DNA of 64,000 nt from the NCBI GenBank assembly GCA_010645155.1, contig CM021312.1, positions 6,883,344-6,947,343 on the forward strand, written 5' to 3'. Source of the DNA: Tigriopus japonicus. Taxonomy: Eukaryota > Arthropoda > Copepoda > Harpacticoida > Harpacticidae. Positions 1 through 10,600 of this stretch are shown here, piece by piece. Numbering within the stretch: position 1 is the first letter of the stretch; the number at the start of each line of letters is the position of its first letter. The notes beneath the pieces are model-generated. The model did no database searches. It was not told the DNA's origin and worked only from the letters and a program-made list of their open reading frames with translations. A program made the position numbers and the translations under genes.

Positions 1-1488
1 GTTGTTGCGGTCTCTTTCATTACCAGGTTTCTGCTCGTTTACACATCGTCATGAACGACGTTCACCAAGGGAGTAGATAGCACTACCTACTATGATGGGC
101 CTCAACCTGACACGCATTCGGAAAGAGCTGTGCTTGCCTTGGAAGGCCTCCAAATCGGGGGAGCATGCACACCTTTCACATAATAGACATTCATCATCAT
201 CATCATCGGAAAGCGAGTCCTGATTATGGGGCTCTTTTTGAAAGCCATCGAGAACGAGGGAGAGCATTGTGGTAAGATCTGCGTATGGAAAGCCCGGGAA
301 GCCGAAACCGCAAACAACAAATCATGTACGAAGACGAAAAGTACGGGAAAGTAGTGAAACCGACCACAAACTCGGCCAAAGGGTTGTGATGGTGATTGGA
401 AACTAATTTGAGAAAAATATCATGACTGTTGTCCATACCCTTAATTGACTCAAGCCAGGGAATTCCCGGTGAACAACTCGAGACTTTGAAGCATTGTCGA
501 GATTCTCCAACTTGGTCGTCGCATTAAGAAACGGTAATTTGACCCTCCAAGTGTGCAAAATGCCGCTATTGTCCCATAAAACGTGACTCATCTCTAGTTC
601 ATGCTAGATTTTACAACTCATTCCAAGTTCTGTGCATTTCCAATGGCAAAATGCCCACTCGCTCGCCCTCTCCAGTACTTACATGCCACTACGACTGCAG
701 CCCATTTTCATCATTCCAACCAAAAAACAATCTGATGAATTTGCTAGGCATCCCTCGGACTCCTTAACCCTTGAGTCATGATCCTGGCATCATCCACAAC
801 CATGGTCATGCTCGATTGGTGGCCATTCAAAGTCAACCTCACGACATTCCCACTCGGAGCTTTTGGTAGCCGTTGTAGACTTTCTTAATCCTCCACTCGC
901 TAAATAAGGAGGAAAAAAACATCCGACAATCCATCGTCGTTGTATCCTTTCTATCCTGGGTTCGGTCTCGTTCGCTTGCATGAACACTGGAGGACGTGAA
1001 ACGACGTACAGTACGTTCAAACCTTACTGGCTTCTACGTACGTACTGTACACTCGATCGAGTTTGGCATTCGTACGCAAGCCTGGCAGGATCACATTTTC
1101 AGGCCTTCTTCTCCATCCAGTCACTCACTCATTGCTTGAGCATAGCGGGCAATAGCGATTTGTTCTCGCGCAAGGGTATTTCCACAAGCATTATGTGTTG
1201 TTGTTGAGGTACTTGGGACTCCTACCCTGCAGTTCATAAGTCTGTGTGTGTGTGTACAGTGCATGCAAACACTCACACCCCCCGACAAAGTTCATCCTAA
1301 AAAGACTTTAACACTCTCAAGTGCATTCCTCTCCAAGCTCTCATCATCCGAGGTAGTTCTTTCTGGTGTTGGTGTTGGCGAGTGAGTGGTGATAGGCCTA
1401 CTACAGTACGACATTCACCTTCACGTGTGTTTGTTGTCAAGAAACGACAAGAAGGTGTGGACTCATTTCGGCACTTTCAGAACTTCCC
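1..1488. other. 5' flank of the LIM gene, no coding gene seen
   Basis: I find no protein-coding exon here; the open frames are short and resemble no family. There is a GT microsatellite near 1241-1253 and an inverted repeat at 1006-1050. The sequence just before 1489 ends in a good donor (GTAAGTAG), so the last part of this block is probably an untranslated first exon and promoter for the LIM gene that follows. The transcription start cannot be fixed by eye. Confidence 0.4.
1006..1050. repeat. 11-bp inverted repeat upstream of the LIM gene
   Basis: GTACAGTACGT at 1006-1016 is followed after 23 bases by its exact reverse complement, ACGTACTGTAC, at 1040-1050. It lies about 440 bases before the probable 5' untranslated exon end. 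It could be a hairpin or a paired protein-binding site; the sequence alone does not say which. Confidence 0.5.
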
Positions 1489-2492
1489 GTAAGTAGAGTT
1501 TCTTAAAAACACCGATCAATACATTGTTTCACCGGCGTGACTCATTTCCAAGATACTACACACAAAGTGTATTGTCTCCAGAATATGTCAAGGCCAGAAA
1601 GGACTCGAAGTCCAATTAATGGACCAAAAGATTCGTATTCTAAATGTCGGCAGTGGGCCTGGACTGGTCCATTTAAAATTCAGAGCCGACTTGGAGCAAC
1701 TTGGATGGCTCTTGGGAACCGTTCTCTTTTGAACTTTTTGGCCAAAAGCATAATGCAGACTTGTTTGGACTGTTTAGCAAAATTGGACGTTGTAGAAACC
1801 AGGAGAGCGAGAGATGGATGGACTTGGGCTAGAATGACATTGTGAAGTGGAAAACTCCTCCCAGAGAGAGTTACTGTGCATGACAGTCTGTCAATATTGT
1901 GGCAGAGCTGAGTTAACTGCGAACTGCCTCGAAAAATTAGCCATTGAGAGAGTAAACATTTGAAATAAGGTTGACTGTTCATGCCAATTGTGTAGTCGTC
2001 GAAATAATGATAACAATCAATGCTTTGATGGTGTTACTAAAGTGCCTAAGACTGCAATAGTTTTATCGTGCTCTCAAAGAAGGAATTTGCATCTGTGACA
2101 TCATTGGGTCGGTCCTAAACCGAAAAAGTGCAATCTCATGCAAAGAGATCAAATTCTCTCGGTGAACAAGTTCATTTATTGGCGTTCTTAGTGACTGAGT
2201 TAAGGATCTTCAAGGCCAAATGGAAGATTTTCTTTCATGCTTTTCGAAGGATTGGATTTCTCGCGTCAAAGTCGGAATAAACTGATTATGGTTTTCTTGG
2301 AGGAAAACCCTTGTGGAAGAAGCTCATTCAATTCCACAATAAATCCATTCCAATAAACTATGAACATTGAATTCATTGAACAGTGGGCTTGAAAAGCAAA
2401 AAAGCAAGATCATGCAATTAGGAGGGAACTAATTTACCTTTTTTCAGTCAGATTTCCGGTTATCTTTGAGATTTGGCGTCATTGTCTTTCAG
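1489..2492 (+). other. Probable intron in the 5' UTR of the LIM gene
   Basis: A strong donor, GTAAGTAG, begins at 1489 and a pyrimidine-rich acceptor, TTGTCTTTCAG, ends at 2492, just before the first coding exon. The pairing is inferred from site quality and position. No coding sequence was recognised between them. Confidence 0.45.
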
Positions 2493-2515
2493 ATTGAACA
2501 TTCCACGTGATCAAC

Positions 2516-5196
2516 ATGATTTGTGACGAATGCCAGACGGAAATCTCGGGCACCTATTTCAAACAAGGCGAGCGCAACATCTGCGAAAAGGATTACGAAG
2601 CTGTAAGCCAACAACATTGCATTATAATGCAATCAAACGGATGCCTGATGCATTTTTTGATTGACTACCAGAGTCCTTTAGTGGCTATTCACGGTGTGTT
2701 TTTGAGCTAAAGATGTCATTTTTAAATAATAAAAAAACATTTGAGACCAGTTTTGAGATGTGAATAGAATGCAGAATATTTATTTAAATTCGGTTAAATA
2801 GGTCACGGGCAAAAACATTATTATGTTACTTAAAACGCGCTTAAAAATAAGTAATTGAAAAATAACTTTGACCAAAGTCTTAGATGTACTAAGAGCAGTG
2901 TTGATCTCAAATATTTTGGAAATCTATTTCGCGGATCTATTTTTAAGGGCCTTTTTGATCTGCATTCTCGAAGGACATAACAAGAGGGTCATTATATCAA
3001 TTTAGATAAACGGCTAAGGAGATTTCTACAATATTTTATGTAGACACACCCATAAGACTAAGAGGATTAGGTTGAAGAAAATGTTCAAACAGTTATCTTT
3101 AAGTATGTTTTAAGCGACCTTATAACGTATTTTTGCTCGTGAGCTAATTAACATCATTCTTATTCATATGCAGTATTGCATTAACACCTCAAAAGTGTTC
3201 TCAAAAGTTTATGGAATTTAAAAATGACTTCTTGAGCTCCAATACACACCGTGTGTTGTTTGAATTTGGGCGGCAGGAAAAAGTATGTAGCGAAGATCCT
3301 AATCATCAACGTCCAGCCCCAAAGTTGACCTTCATTCTTGATGTGCTCCATTTTCAGAAATATCGCAAGAAGTGTAGCAAATGTGAGAAGAGCATCACCG
3401 GATCCTATTACAATGCCAAAGACAATAAATTTGTCTGTGCAGAGTGCTACAAGGTAAGAAGCACCGCTTAAAGCACTTATTTCTTCTGTTCTCTCTGTCC
3501 GGACGTTGCTCACATTTACTCCATTCAAAGAGGAGGTACATATGTTCTACTTCAGTATGCTATACTACACATATTTTGTCTGTGTATATTCCTATAATGG
3601 TCAGTAGTCAGTACTGAAGAGTCAGACAGCGGTAATTCTCTAGCGATGGATACATTTCCGACTCCTGTCAAAACGCAAATGTCAGTGGGAGATTTACGAA
3701 ACTGTCCTAGATTTCAACACTAAAGACAAGAGTGAACGTAAAACGTGCCGTTTTCAATTCCTCGATTCTTGTGTTTTCTGTTTAGCGGGCTAATTTGGCA
3801 TGGAAATTGGTCAAGTGTGCAATAAATTATGGGCTCCCGACTAGATTTATGATCAGGATTCCTGTGGTGTTTTTTTTCCCGTTTGAACATTGACCAAAAG
3901 AACCTGAGGGCAAACCATTGAGGTTTGGAATTGTTGAAAATCCCTGACAATTGCTTCCCGATATGGCATATAGGCACGATTGACAATCGAGCAATTGAGA
4001 TGTATGATTCTGCCAGAATTTGGCTCGACAAGACACGAGCTTTTATCGTTGTTGGCAACAATCGAGTCTGGAGACCCCTAATAAGTCATGGAGAACTCAG
4101 AAGGGTCACATCAAATGATGCCTTGATGTCATCTTCTCCATCTTTCGGTGAAGTCTCAAGCGCATCTCATTTGCATTGTCCATGGTAATTTGAACCAACC
4201 ATAATCCATTATCCTCTAACTTTATCGCGACCCTTGGAAGTCGTTAATGCTATTTCAGGTTTTCCAAGGGCTAAAACTTGAAACAAGTGAGAGTTAAAGA
4301 CATCCATTACGAGCCTTGTTAAACCTATTATATGTTTACGAGTGGTTGAGAATTTCCCTCCAAAAAACCTTCCCAAGTCATGTAGAATTCTGCAAAATCT
4401 CAAACTATAATTGTATCTTTTGACTGCATTTCACATTCCAAACAACTTCTCAGGAAGCGAATTATCTATCTCGACATGGTCAATTTGAAGTGTTTCAATG
4501 TTTCCCTCTTTCCAGAATGACCTCGGAGGCTCGATGGATTGTCGGAAATGCGGTAAAGAAGTTAGTGGAGGCGAACTTGTCCGAGCTTTAGACGGACTCT
4601 TCCATCCGGATTGCTTCCGTTGCTTCAAATGTAATCTCAACTTGTCCGACAAAAGCGTCTCGTTCATACCGGATGAGAAGAAGAACATCTATTGCAAGGA
4701 CTGCTATCACAAGTAAGCGATGTGCTTCCTACCATGATATCCCAACTCGTCATTGTGATATTTTTTGTCAACCTCAGGAATCAAAACATTGTTCAAACTT
4801 TTTCCAGGACATTCTCGCCCAAATGCAGTGGGTGTGAAGAGCTGATCATTCCAAAACCTGGAGAGAAAAACGTCTCCAAACTCACGGCACTCAAGAAAGA
4901 TTGGCATCCCGAGTGCTTCAAATGTGCTGTAAGTATGTTGGTGGCTGGCTTTTTGTGTGCAGATTCTAAAGATCAAATGTGCCCTTCAGACCGCGTTAGC
5001 TTCTCTCGGAGGCATGGGTTTATGAATTATTTCGCGGTTATGGTTTGATGATGACTCTAAAATAAAGGTAATAATAATATATTCGCTTGGCTTCCAGGAA
5101 TGCTCAGTCTTGTTCTCTGGACCCGATGGTCAGAAGTGCTACCCATTGGAGGAAGTGCCCTTGTGTATGGATTGCCATAAAGCAAAATTCACATAA
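2516..5196 (+). CDS. LIM-domain protein, five coding exons (199 aa)
   Basis: The coding exons are 2516-2602, 3358-3453, 4516-4712, 4808-4928 and 5098-5196, all with GT-AG borders and matching phases (0, 0, 2, 0). The ATG at 2516 is the start because an in-frame TGA lies at 2495-2497. Exons 1 and 2 each encode about 30 residues carrying one zinc-finger half of a LIM domain (CDEC...CEKD and CSKC...CAEC). Exon 3 carries a complete LIM domain (CRKC, then H-x2-C-x2-C, then CKDC). Exons 4 and 5 together carry a second complete one ending in CMDCH. LIM domains bind proteins, often at the actin cytoskeleton or in transcription complexes; there is no catalytic region. Half-LIM modules at the N-terminus recall FHL proteins, but two in a row before only two whole domains is not the standard FHL layout, so I give no symbol. 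Confidence 0.85.
2740..3254. mobile_element. Non-autonomous inverted-repeat element, copy 1 (LIM intron)
   Basis: This block in the LIM intron aligns along its whole length with 9838-10400. Shared landmarks include TTGAGACCAGTTTTGAGATG near the left end, AAATAGGTCACGGGCAAAAA, TTAGATGTACTAAGAGCAGT and the right-end CACACCGTGTG. The outermost part of its left terminal repeat is missing. There is no coding capacity. It is a decayed MITE-like DNA element; the superfamily is not assigned. Confidence 0.7.
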
Positions 5197-5524
5197 AATT
5201 ACGCCCTCTTATGCCATTCCTCAGCACCATATACTTGTGAAATGTCGGCGAAATTGGCCCAATTGCAGTAGATTTAGGTACATTTGATGCATGCCATTTA
5301 ATGCGACCCCCCTTAGAGCAATACAGATTATTTCTAGGATGAGATCTTAAACACCACCTAAAATCTGGAGTAAAATTGTATTCATCATCTTGGTCAAGAG
5401 AGTGAGAAGCCAAAACTCTGCTGATTATTTTAGAACTTAGATTTGCTTGGTTTTGGGGCTTGGTACAACTAATATGTATCTTAAATTATCTATGATGAAG
5501 TCTTGCTTCAGTCCTATGTATATT

Positions 5525-5530
5525 AATAAA
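5525..5530 (+). promoter_or_regulatory. Poly(A) signal of the LIM gene
   Basis: This is the first AATAAA on the plus strand downstream of the LIM stop codon (5194-5196), about 330 bases away. Confidence 0.5.
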
Positions 5531-7669
5531 TCATTCAATAATTGATGCGAATAGCAACAATCATTTCGGTTTTGGTTTGGTGGTTCCAACCAAGTTTTGG
5601 AAAAACGTTCTGTTATAGCAAAAATCATAGTTGTTATTGCATTTTGATGCCGACATACTTTTTGGATATCCACAATTTATATGAAGAGGCAAGGATCGTC
5701 TGTTCTGTTTAATTCCAGCAACTTGAATTTTGTCTACAGTATTTGTAAGAAAAAGGATTTATATGGAGCATTTCCTTGGTTCTTTAAGACGTGGAACGAG
5801 CGAGGTTGAGGGAACAAGAGCCGAGATCGCGATGATCGATGAGTGATCCTTTCTCAGTAAACAGATTTGCACGCATAAACGACCACTCTGGTTCCAAAAG
5901 AGACAGACCCAAAATGAGAAGTCGATGTCGGAGCAATGAACCATGTTTGTTCAGGGGCTCACTGTCGATATCTACATTCTCGTATGAGGAAAATAATGAA
6001 ACCCTGACTTACATCGGGGTACTATAACTATCTTGATTTATGAGAGAATGTTTAGCTAAGGAAAAAGTAACAACTTGGAAGGCGAGGTCTAGACGTGATA
6101 GGATTGCTTCTCCAAAAATATTAGGATAGGACAACACTCTGGTAACGTACTAAATCCAAAGTCATGGCATAACGCCATTGACCTTGGAACGGCTCGATTG
6201 TGCTAGCTTTCAAACAAGGGGGCAATTATGTTCCTACTGGAAGTGATTTTGTTTTCTTCTAATTACATCGGAGCTTGATTCGTCGAAAAGATTTCCAAAG
6301 TTTTTCCAGCAAATCTTACTTCGAAGTTCTTTGAGGACTTCAGAGGAAATTTGCGACAGCGACAGTTAGGCAATTTCATTGCGGCTAACTTCAACTCGAC
6401 AGCATAACTTACAGTTTACTAGAGAAAACTTCCAATCCAATTTTTTTCTAGTGCTTTATCAACAACAATGTTTTATAACGCGTTTTCATTGAATGAAGAC
6501 TTCTATCCTCTGTGATACTTGCAAGTCTATATAGTTTGAGTGTATGTAATACTTAGGACTCCTTAGGTGAAAACATCTGTTCAAGCAGAATTGGTACTTT
6601 GAAGAAAACTCACAAATGTTTGTTACCCTCAAAAGTATTTTGAGTAAAGCACGAATGGCCATTCTCGAGCACGAGAGAATTTTACATGAGCAGCTTACAG
6701 TCATATGGAACAAGGGAAGGAACGACCAACAGAGCAGGATGGAAGACATCCACATAATAAAATACTAGAATACCTTGTGATCTTTATTGTGTCACTTGTT
6801 GATAAACTTGTTTCTTCAGAAGGTTCTTTGAATGGATTTAAACAAATAAACAAATAACTCAGGACTCACGTACTGAGACTATCCGCAACAAACGTTGTTT
6901 GTTCTGTATTTGTTCTGTATTTTACTTTGCTTCGTATCAACAATTCGCCTCATGACCCATCTACCATATGTTTAGGTTTTTGATGAAATAAAAAGGAACC
7001 ATTTTCTCGTTCTAAAATCGTCATTCTTGGTCTGGATTTGTCTCCAGCTATTTACTTAAAAAAAGTTAGGAAAAGGCTCGTCCGGAACTAAACTGTCTTT
7101 CAATTTAATGCTTGAAATTGTATTTAAAATCTTAGGTACATTTTGTTCACTGACAAAGAACATGGCTTGCGATTGAATGAAAATGACGATTTTAACCGAC
7201 TATCTTTTGATTGCTTGGTTTGGTTTATCATGTCCCGAAATATGTTTAGCCGTTATGATATTTTCATAAATTCATTTTTTTTTTCATACGTTTGACTACC
7301 AAAAGAAAAACGTTGTCAAGAGACTAGAGGATTTTCTTTACTAAAACTATCAACAAACAGATTTTTTACAATTTGTTGTACAGAAAGCGCAAAAAAGATA
7401 AATGTGTTCTATTCTGTGTTCATTTGTTATTGTATATGTAAATCAATAAATGACTTGATTCAATTTCATTCTTTGAAAAAATACTTTTTCCAGGACCAAT
7501 TAACTGTGAAGTTTCAAACACTGAACAACAATCTCTCTTCCTAAGTGCCCCCTCATGAAATTCAAGTCCAATCAATTTAATTGCTTTGACTGTCGGAATC
7601 CGGAAATTGAAATTCAAAAGGTACAATTAATGATTATCACGAAGCAGGTTTATTGTTCAAAAATTGTTA
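5531..7669. other. Intergenic, AT-rich, no gene recognised
   Basis: This interval separates the 3' end of the LIM gene (+) from the 3' end of the K2P channel gene (-), so the two genes converge. It holds short frames only, none with a recognisable domain or good splice context. I see no RNA gene. Confidence 0.5.
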
Positions 7670-7675
7670 TTTATT
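7670..7675 (-). promoter_or_regulatory. Poly(A) signal of the K2P gene
   Basis: AATAAA on the minus strand lies almost directly after the channel stop codon, which ends at 7678. A second AATAAA occurs at 7649-7654, so the 3' UTR is probably very short. Confidence 0.55.
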
Positions 7676-7677
7676 GA

Positions 7678-10600
7678 TCAAGCAGAAACTAGGTCGTCAT
7701 CGTCGTCATCTATGATTCCCATGTCCTTGGCCAATTGTCGAAACTTGCCCATGATCTCTTCTTGAACAAGGTTGATGCTCATGGCCACCACAGCCAGTCC
7801 CATGAGGACATAAATGCAGGCAATAAGGAGCTTTGCCTGGCCATTTTCTGAGGTGTCGTTCAGAACGGCATCTCCTGGGACAAAGTCACCAAATCCTATG
7901 GTGGTCAACGTGATGAAACAAAAATAAGCGCCTTCCAGGATGGTCCAATTCTCCCAAGCCGAAAATATCCCAGCCCCGAGGAAGATGTATCCACCCACAA
8001 AGGTCAGAACGGGGAGAACGGGGACGCGATCCTGAAGGTTGGACGAGTTGTCGTGCATTCGAGGTTGGACCGACACCTTAATGACGGACGAAGCATTGTC
8101 ATCTTTATCTGAGCTGCCAACCCCATTAAGACTGCCTCCATCTCCACCCAGCCGTAATGAGGTTACGGGAGAGGGATCTCGGCTGGCCTGAAGCTTCAAC
8201 AAAGGATTGGGAGAGTAAGGGGGAGGCGACTTGAGGATTGACGGACTCCCGAGCAAACTCGTCACAGGAGTGTTGTTTCCTTCAACGGAAACGGAAACGA
8301 CAGTCGGATGTCCTAGGCGTGCCCGACGCATGGCCAGAGGAGTGGAACCGTTAATGACGTTACAGGCGTCCTCACTGAGCTGGGGCGGACGGGGCAGAGG
8401 CCCCGGAGAAGTTGGGGAACGAGGCGAATTGGGATTCACAATCACAGAGACAGACGATTGATTGCGAATTGTTTCGATCGCTTCCACGTGACGGATCTCC
8501 TCGAGTAATTCCGCCGAACAGCCATCATCCTTACCATTAGGACCCTGATCTAGATTATATTTGGCACACGTAGATAGGAGTTCCTTCACGCTCGGGTCCA
8601 GTATTTCTTTCTGAACCGGAAGTTTGTCGACAGGATGCTGCTGATTAAATACGAAAGGTGTGGCAAGAGCGAGGGGGGCATGAACCGGGGTGTCCATGGC
8701 TGTCTTGGCCTTATTGGACAGTAGGTTCGATGTCGAGGACAAGTTCAGGGCCGGCTCGGACTCGTTCACTTGAAAATGATGCACTTTAGGCGTGGTTGGG
8801 GGCGGCACTCGATTGGGCGGCAATGTATTGGAGGCCGATGTGCTGATACTTCCGTCGATTCGTTTCTCCTTGTCCACAGTTCCGGGCAAGGAGACGGTTT
8901 CCTGCTGCTTTTGCTTCTGCTGCATCAGAAGTTGCTCATTTTTCCTCATGCGTGACATGGCTCGTTTCCGTTTGCCTCGACGACAAATCCCACAGCAAAT
9001 GGTTGAGTACACAAGCTGGAATGAATGGGCTAAAAGCGTGCCCATTTGAGAGGCCCACATGAGGAAAAGGGGCATCCCGAAAATGGCATAAATCATGGTG
9101 ACGATTCGACCCCAATTAGTTTTCGGAGCAATATTTCCATAGCCTGAAATGCAAGCGTGAGAAGCAGAGGTGAACCAAAATTTCTTGCAGCGCCGCGTTG
9201 CCTGTCAAGATTCTTAAAAAAAGAATGCACTTCTAGAAGAACAAAAAAAAATATATTTGGGTGGCCTAAAACAATGGAAAAATTAGACTGTTTTGCTATT
9301 ACCTCCCGTTTTACGAATTGTGAGGCTTATTACGTACATCAAAACTTTTCCAAGGTCCATTAATGGTAACCTAGCGATTTGATAATTATTTCCATAACTT
9401 TTAAGATGACAATTTCAATTCATACTATAGCAAATCTCGATTTTTCGATGCACTTAATAAGACAAAGAAAGGAAAAACTCCAGCTCTAAAACAAAGTAGA
9501 AATTGACCCGTGATGGGTTGACACAAATTGGGGTGGGAAATTTTGCTTCACTCATGCCTATTGTGATCTCACGTTTCTTTCGTCTGAAAAGAAACGAAGT
9601 CACAACTATTTTCGGCTTTTCAGGAACTCAACATAATTTTAGCAGAAAAAAACGAATCTCTGCAAATGTATTCTTTCCCAAGCTCGGTGTTACAATTGCC
9701 AAAAAGAGCCTCTCTCCGCATCTGCAAAACTTCTCTCATTGTCGCATTTGAAGAGAGGTCTTTCTCAGTGAGGAAAATTCATTGGTTTGGCCTAGACGAA
9801 AAGAATGTATGTATGAGGTGATAAAGTCCATGTCTAGACACGGTGTTTTTTTGAGCGTGAAAATTTTTTTCAAATTCCAGAAACTTTTGAGACCACTTTT
9901 GCGATGTGAACGCAATGCAGAACATTTATCTGAATTCGGTTAAATAGGTCACATGCAAAAACTCTATAATGTTAACAAAACATATTTAAAACCAATTACT
10001 TGTAATTTTACTTTGACTTTAGTCTTAGATGTACTAAGAGCAGTGTTGCCCTAAAATATTTCGGAAATATATTTTGCGGATCTTTTTTTAACGGCTTTTT
10101 CGTTCAGCTTTCTCGAAGGACCAAATGGCAGGGTCGTTACATCAATTTAGACAAACGGCTTAGTAGAATTTGACAAAATTTTAGGTAAACTCACCTATAA
10201 GGCTACTTGAGAATTGAGGGGAAGGAAATGTCCAAATCAATGTTTTAAGCATGTTTTAAGTGACCTTACATCGTGTTTTTGCCCGTGACCTAATAAACAG
10301 AATTTAGACCCAGATGCTGTATTGCATTCACACCTGACAACTGGTCTCAAAAGTTTTTGAAATTTGAAAATGACTTCTTACGAACAAAAAAACACCGTGT
10401 AAAGGATCCAAATCCTGTTGACTCAGTCGAGAGATGAATAACAATGCGTTACAGCGACTGATTTTAAAGCCCCCATCAAAAACTTGGCTCTTTCAAAGAT
10501 AGGTTCAAATTTAGAGAAGGAAAATGAAAGACTTGGATTATTCCTTTTTGAGCGGGCTGGAATACTCAATGTCGAGTTTCTTGATTTTATCCTTACGTGT

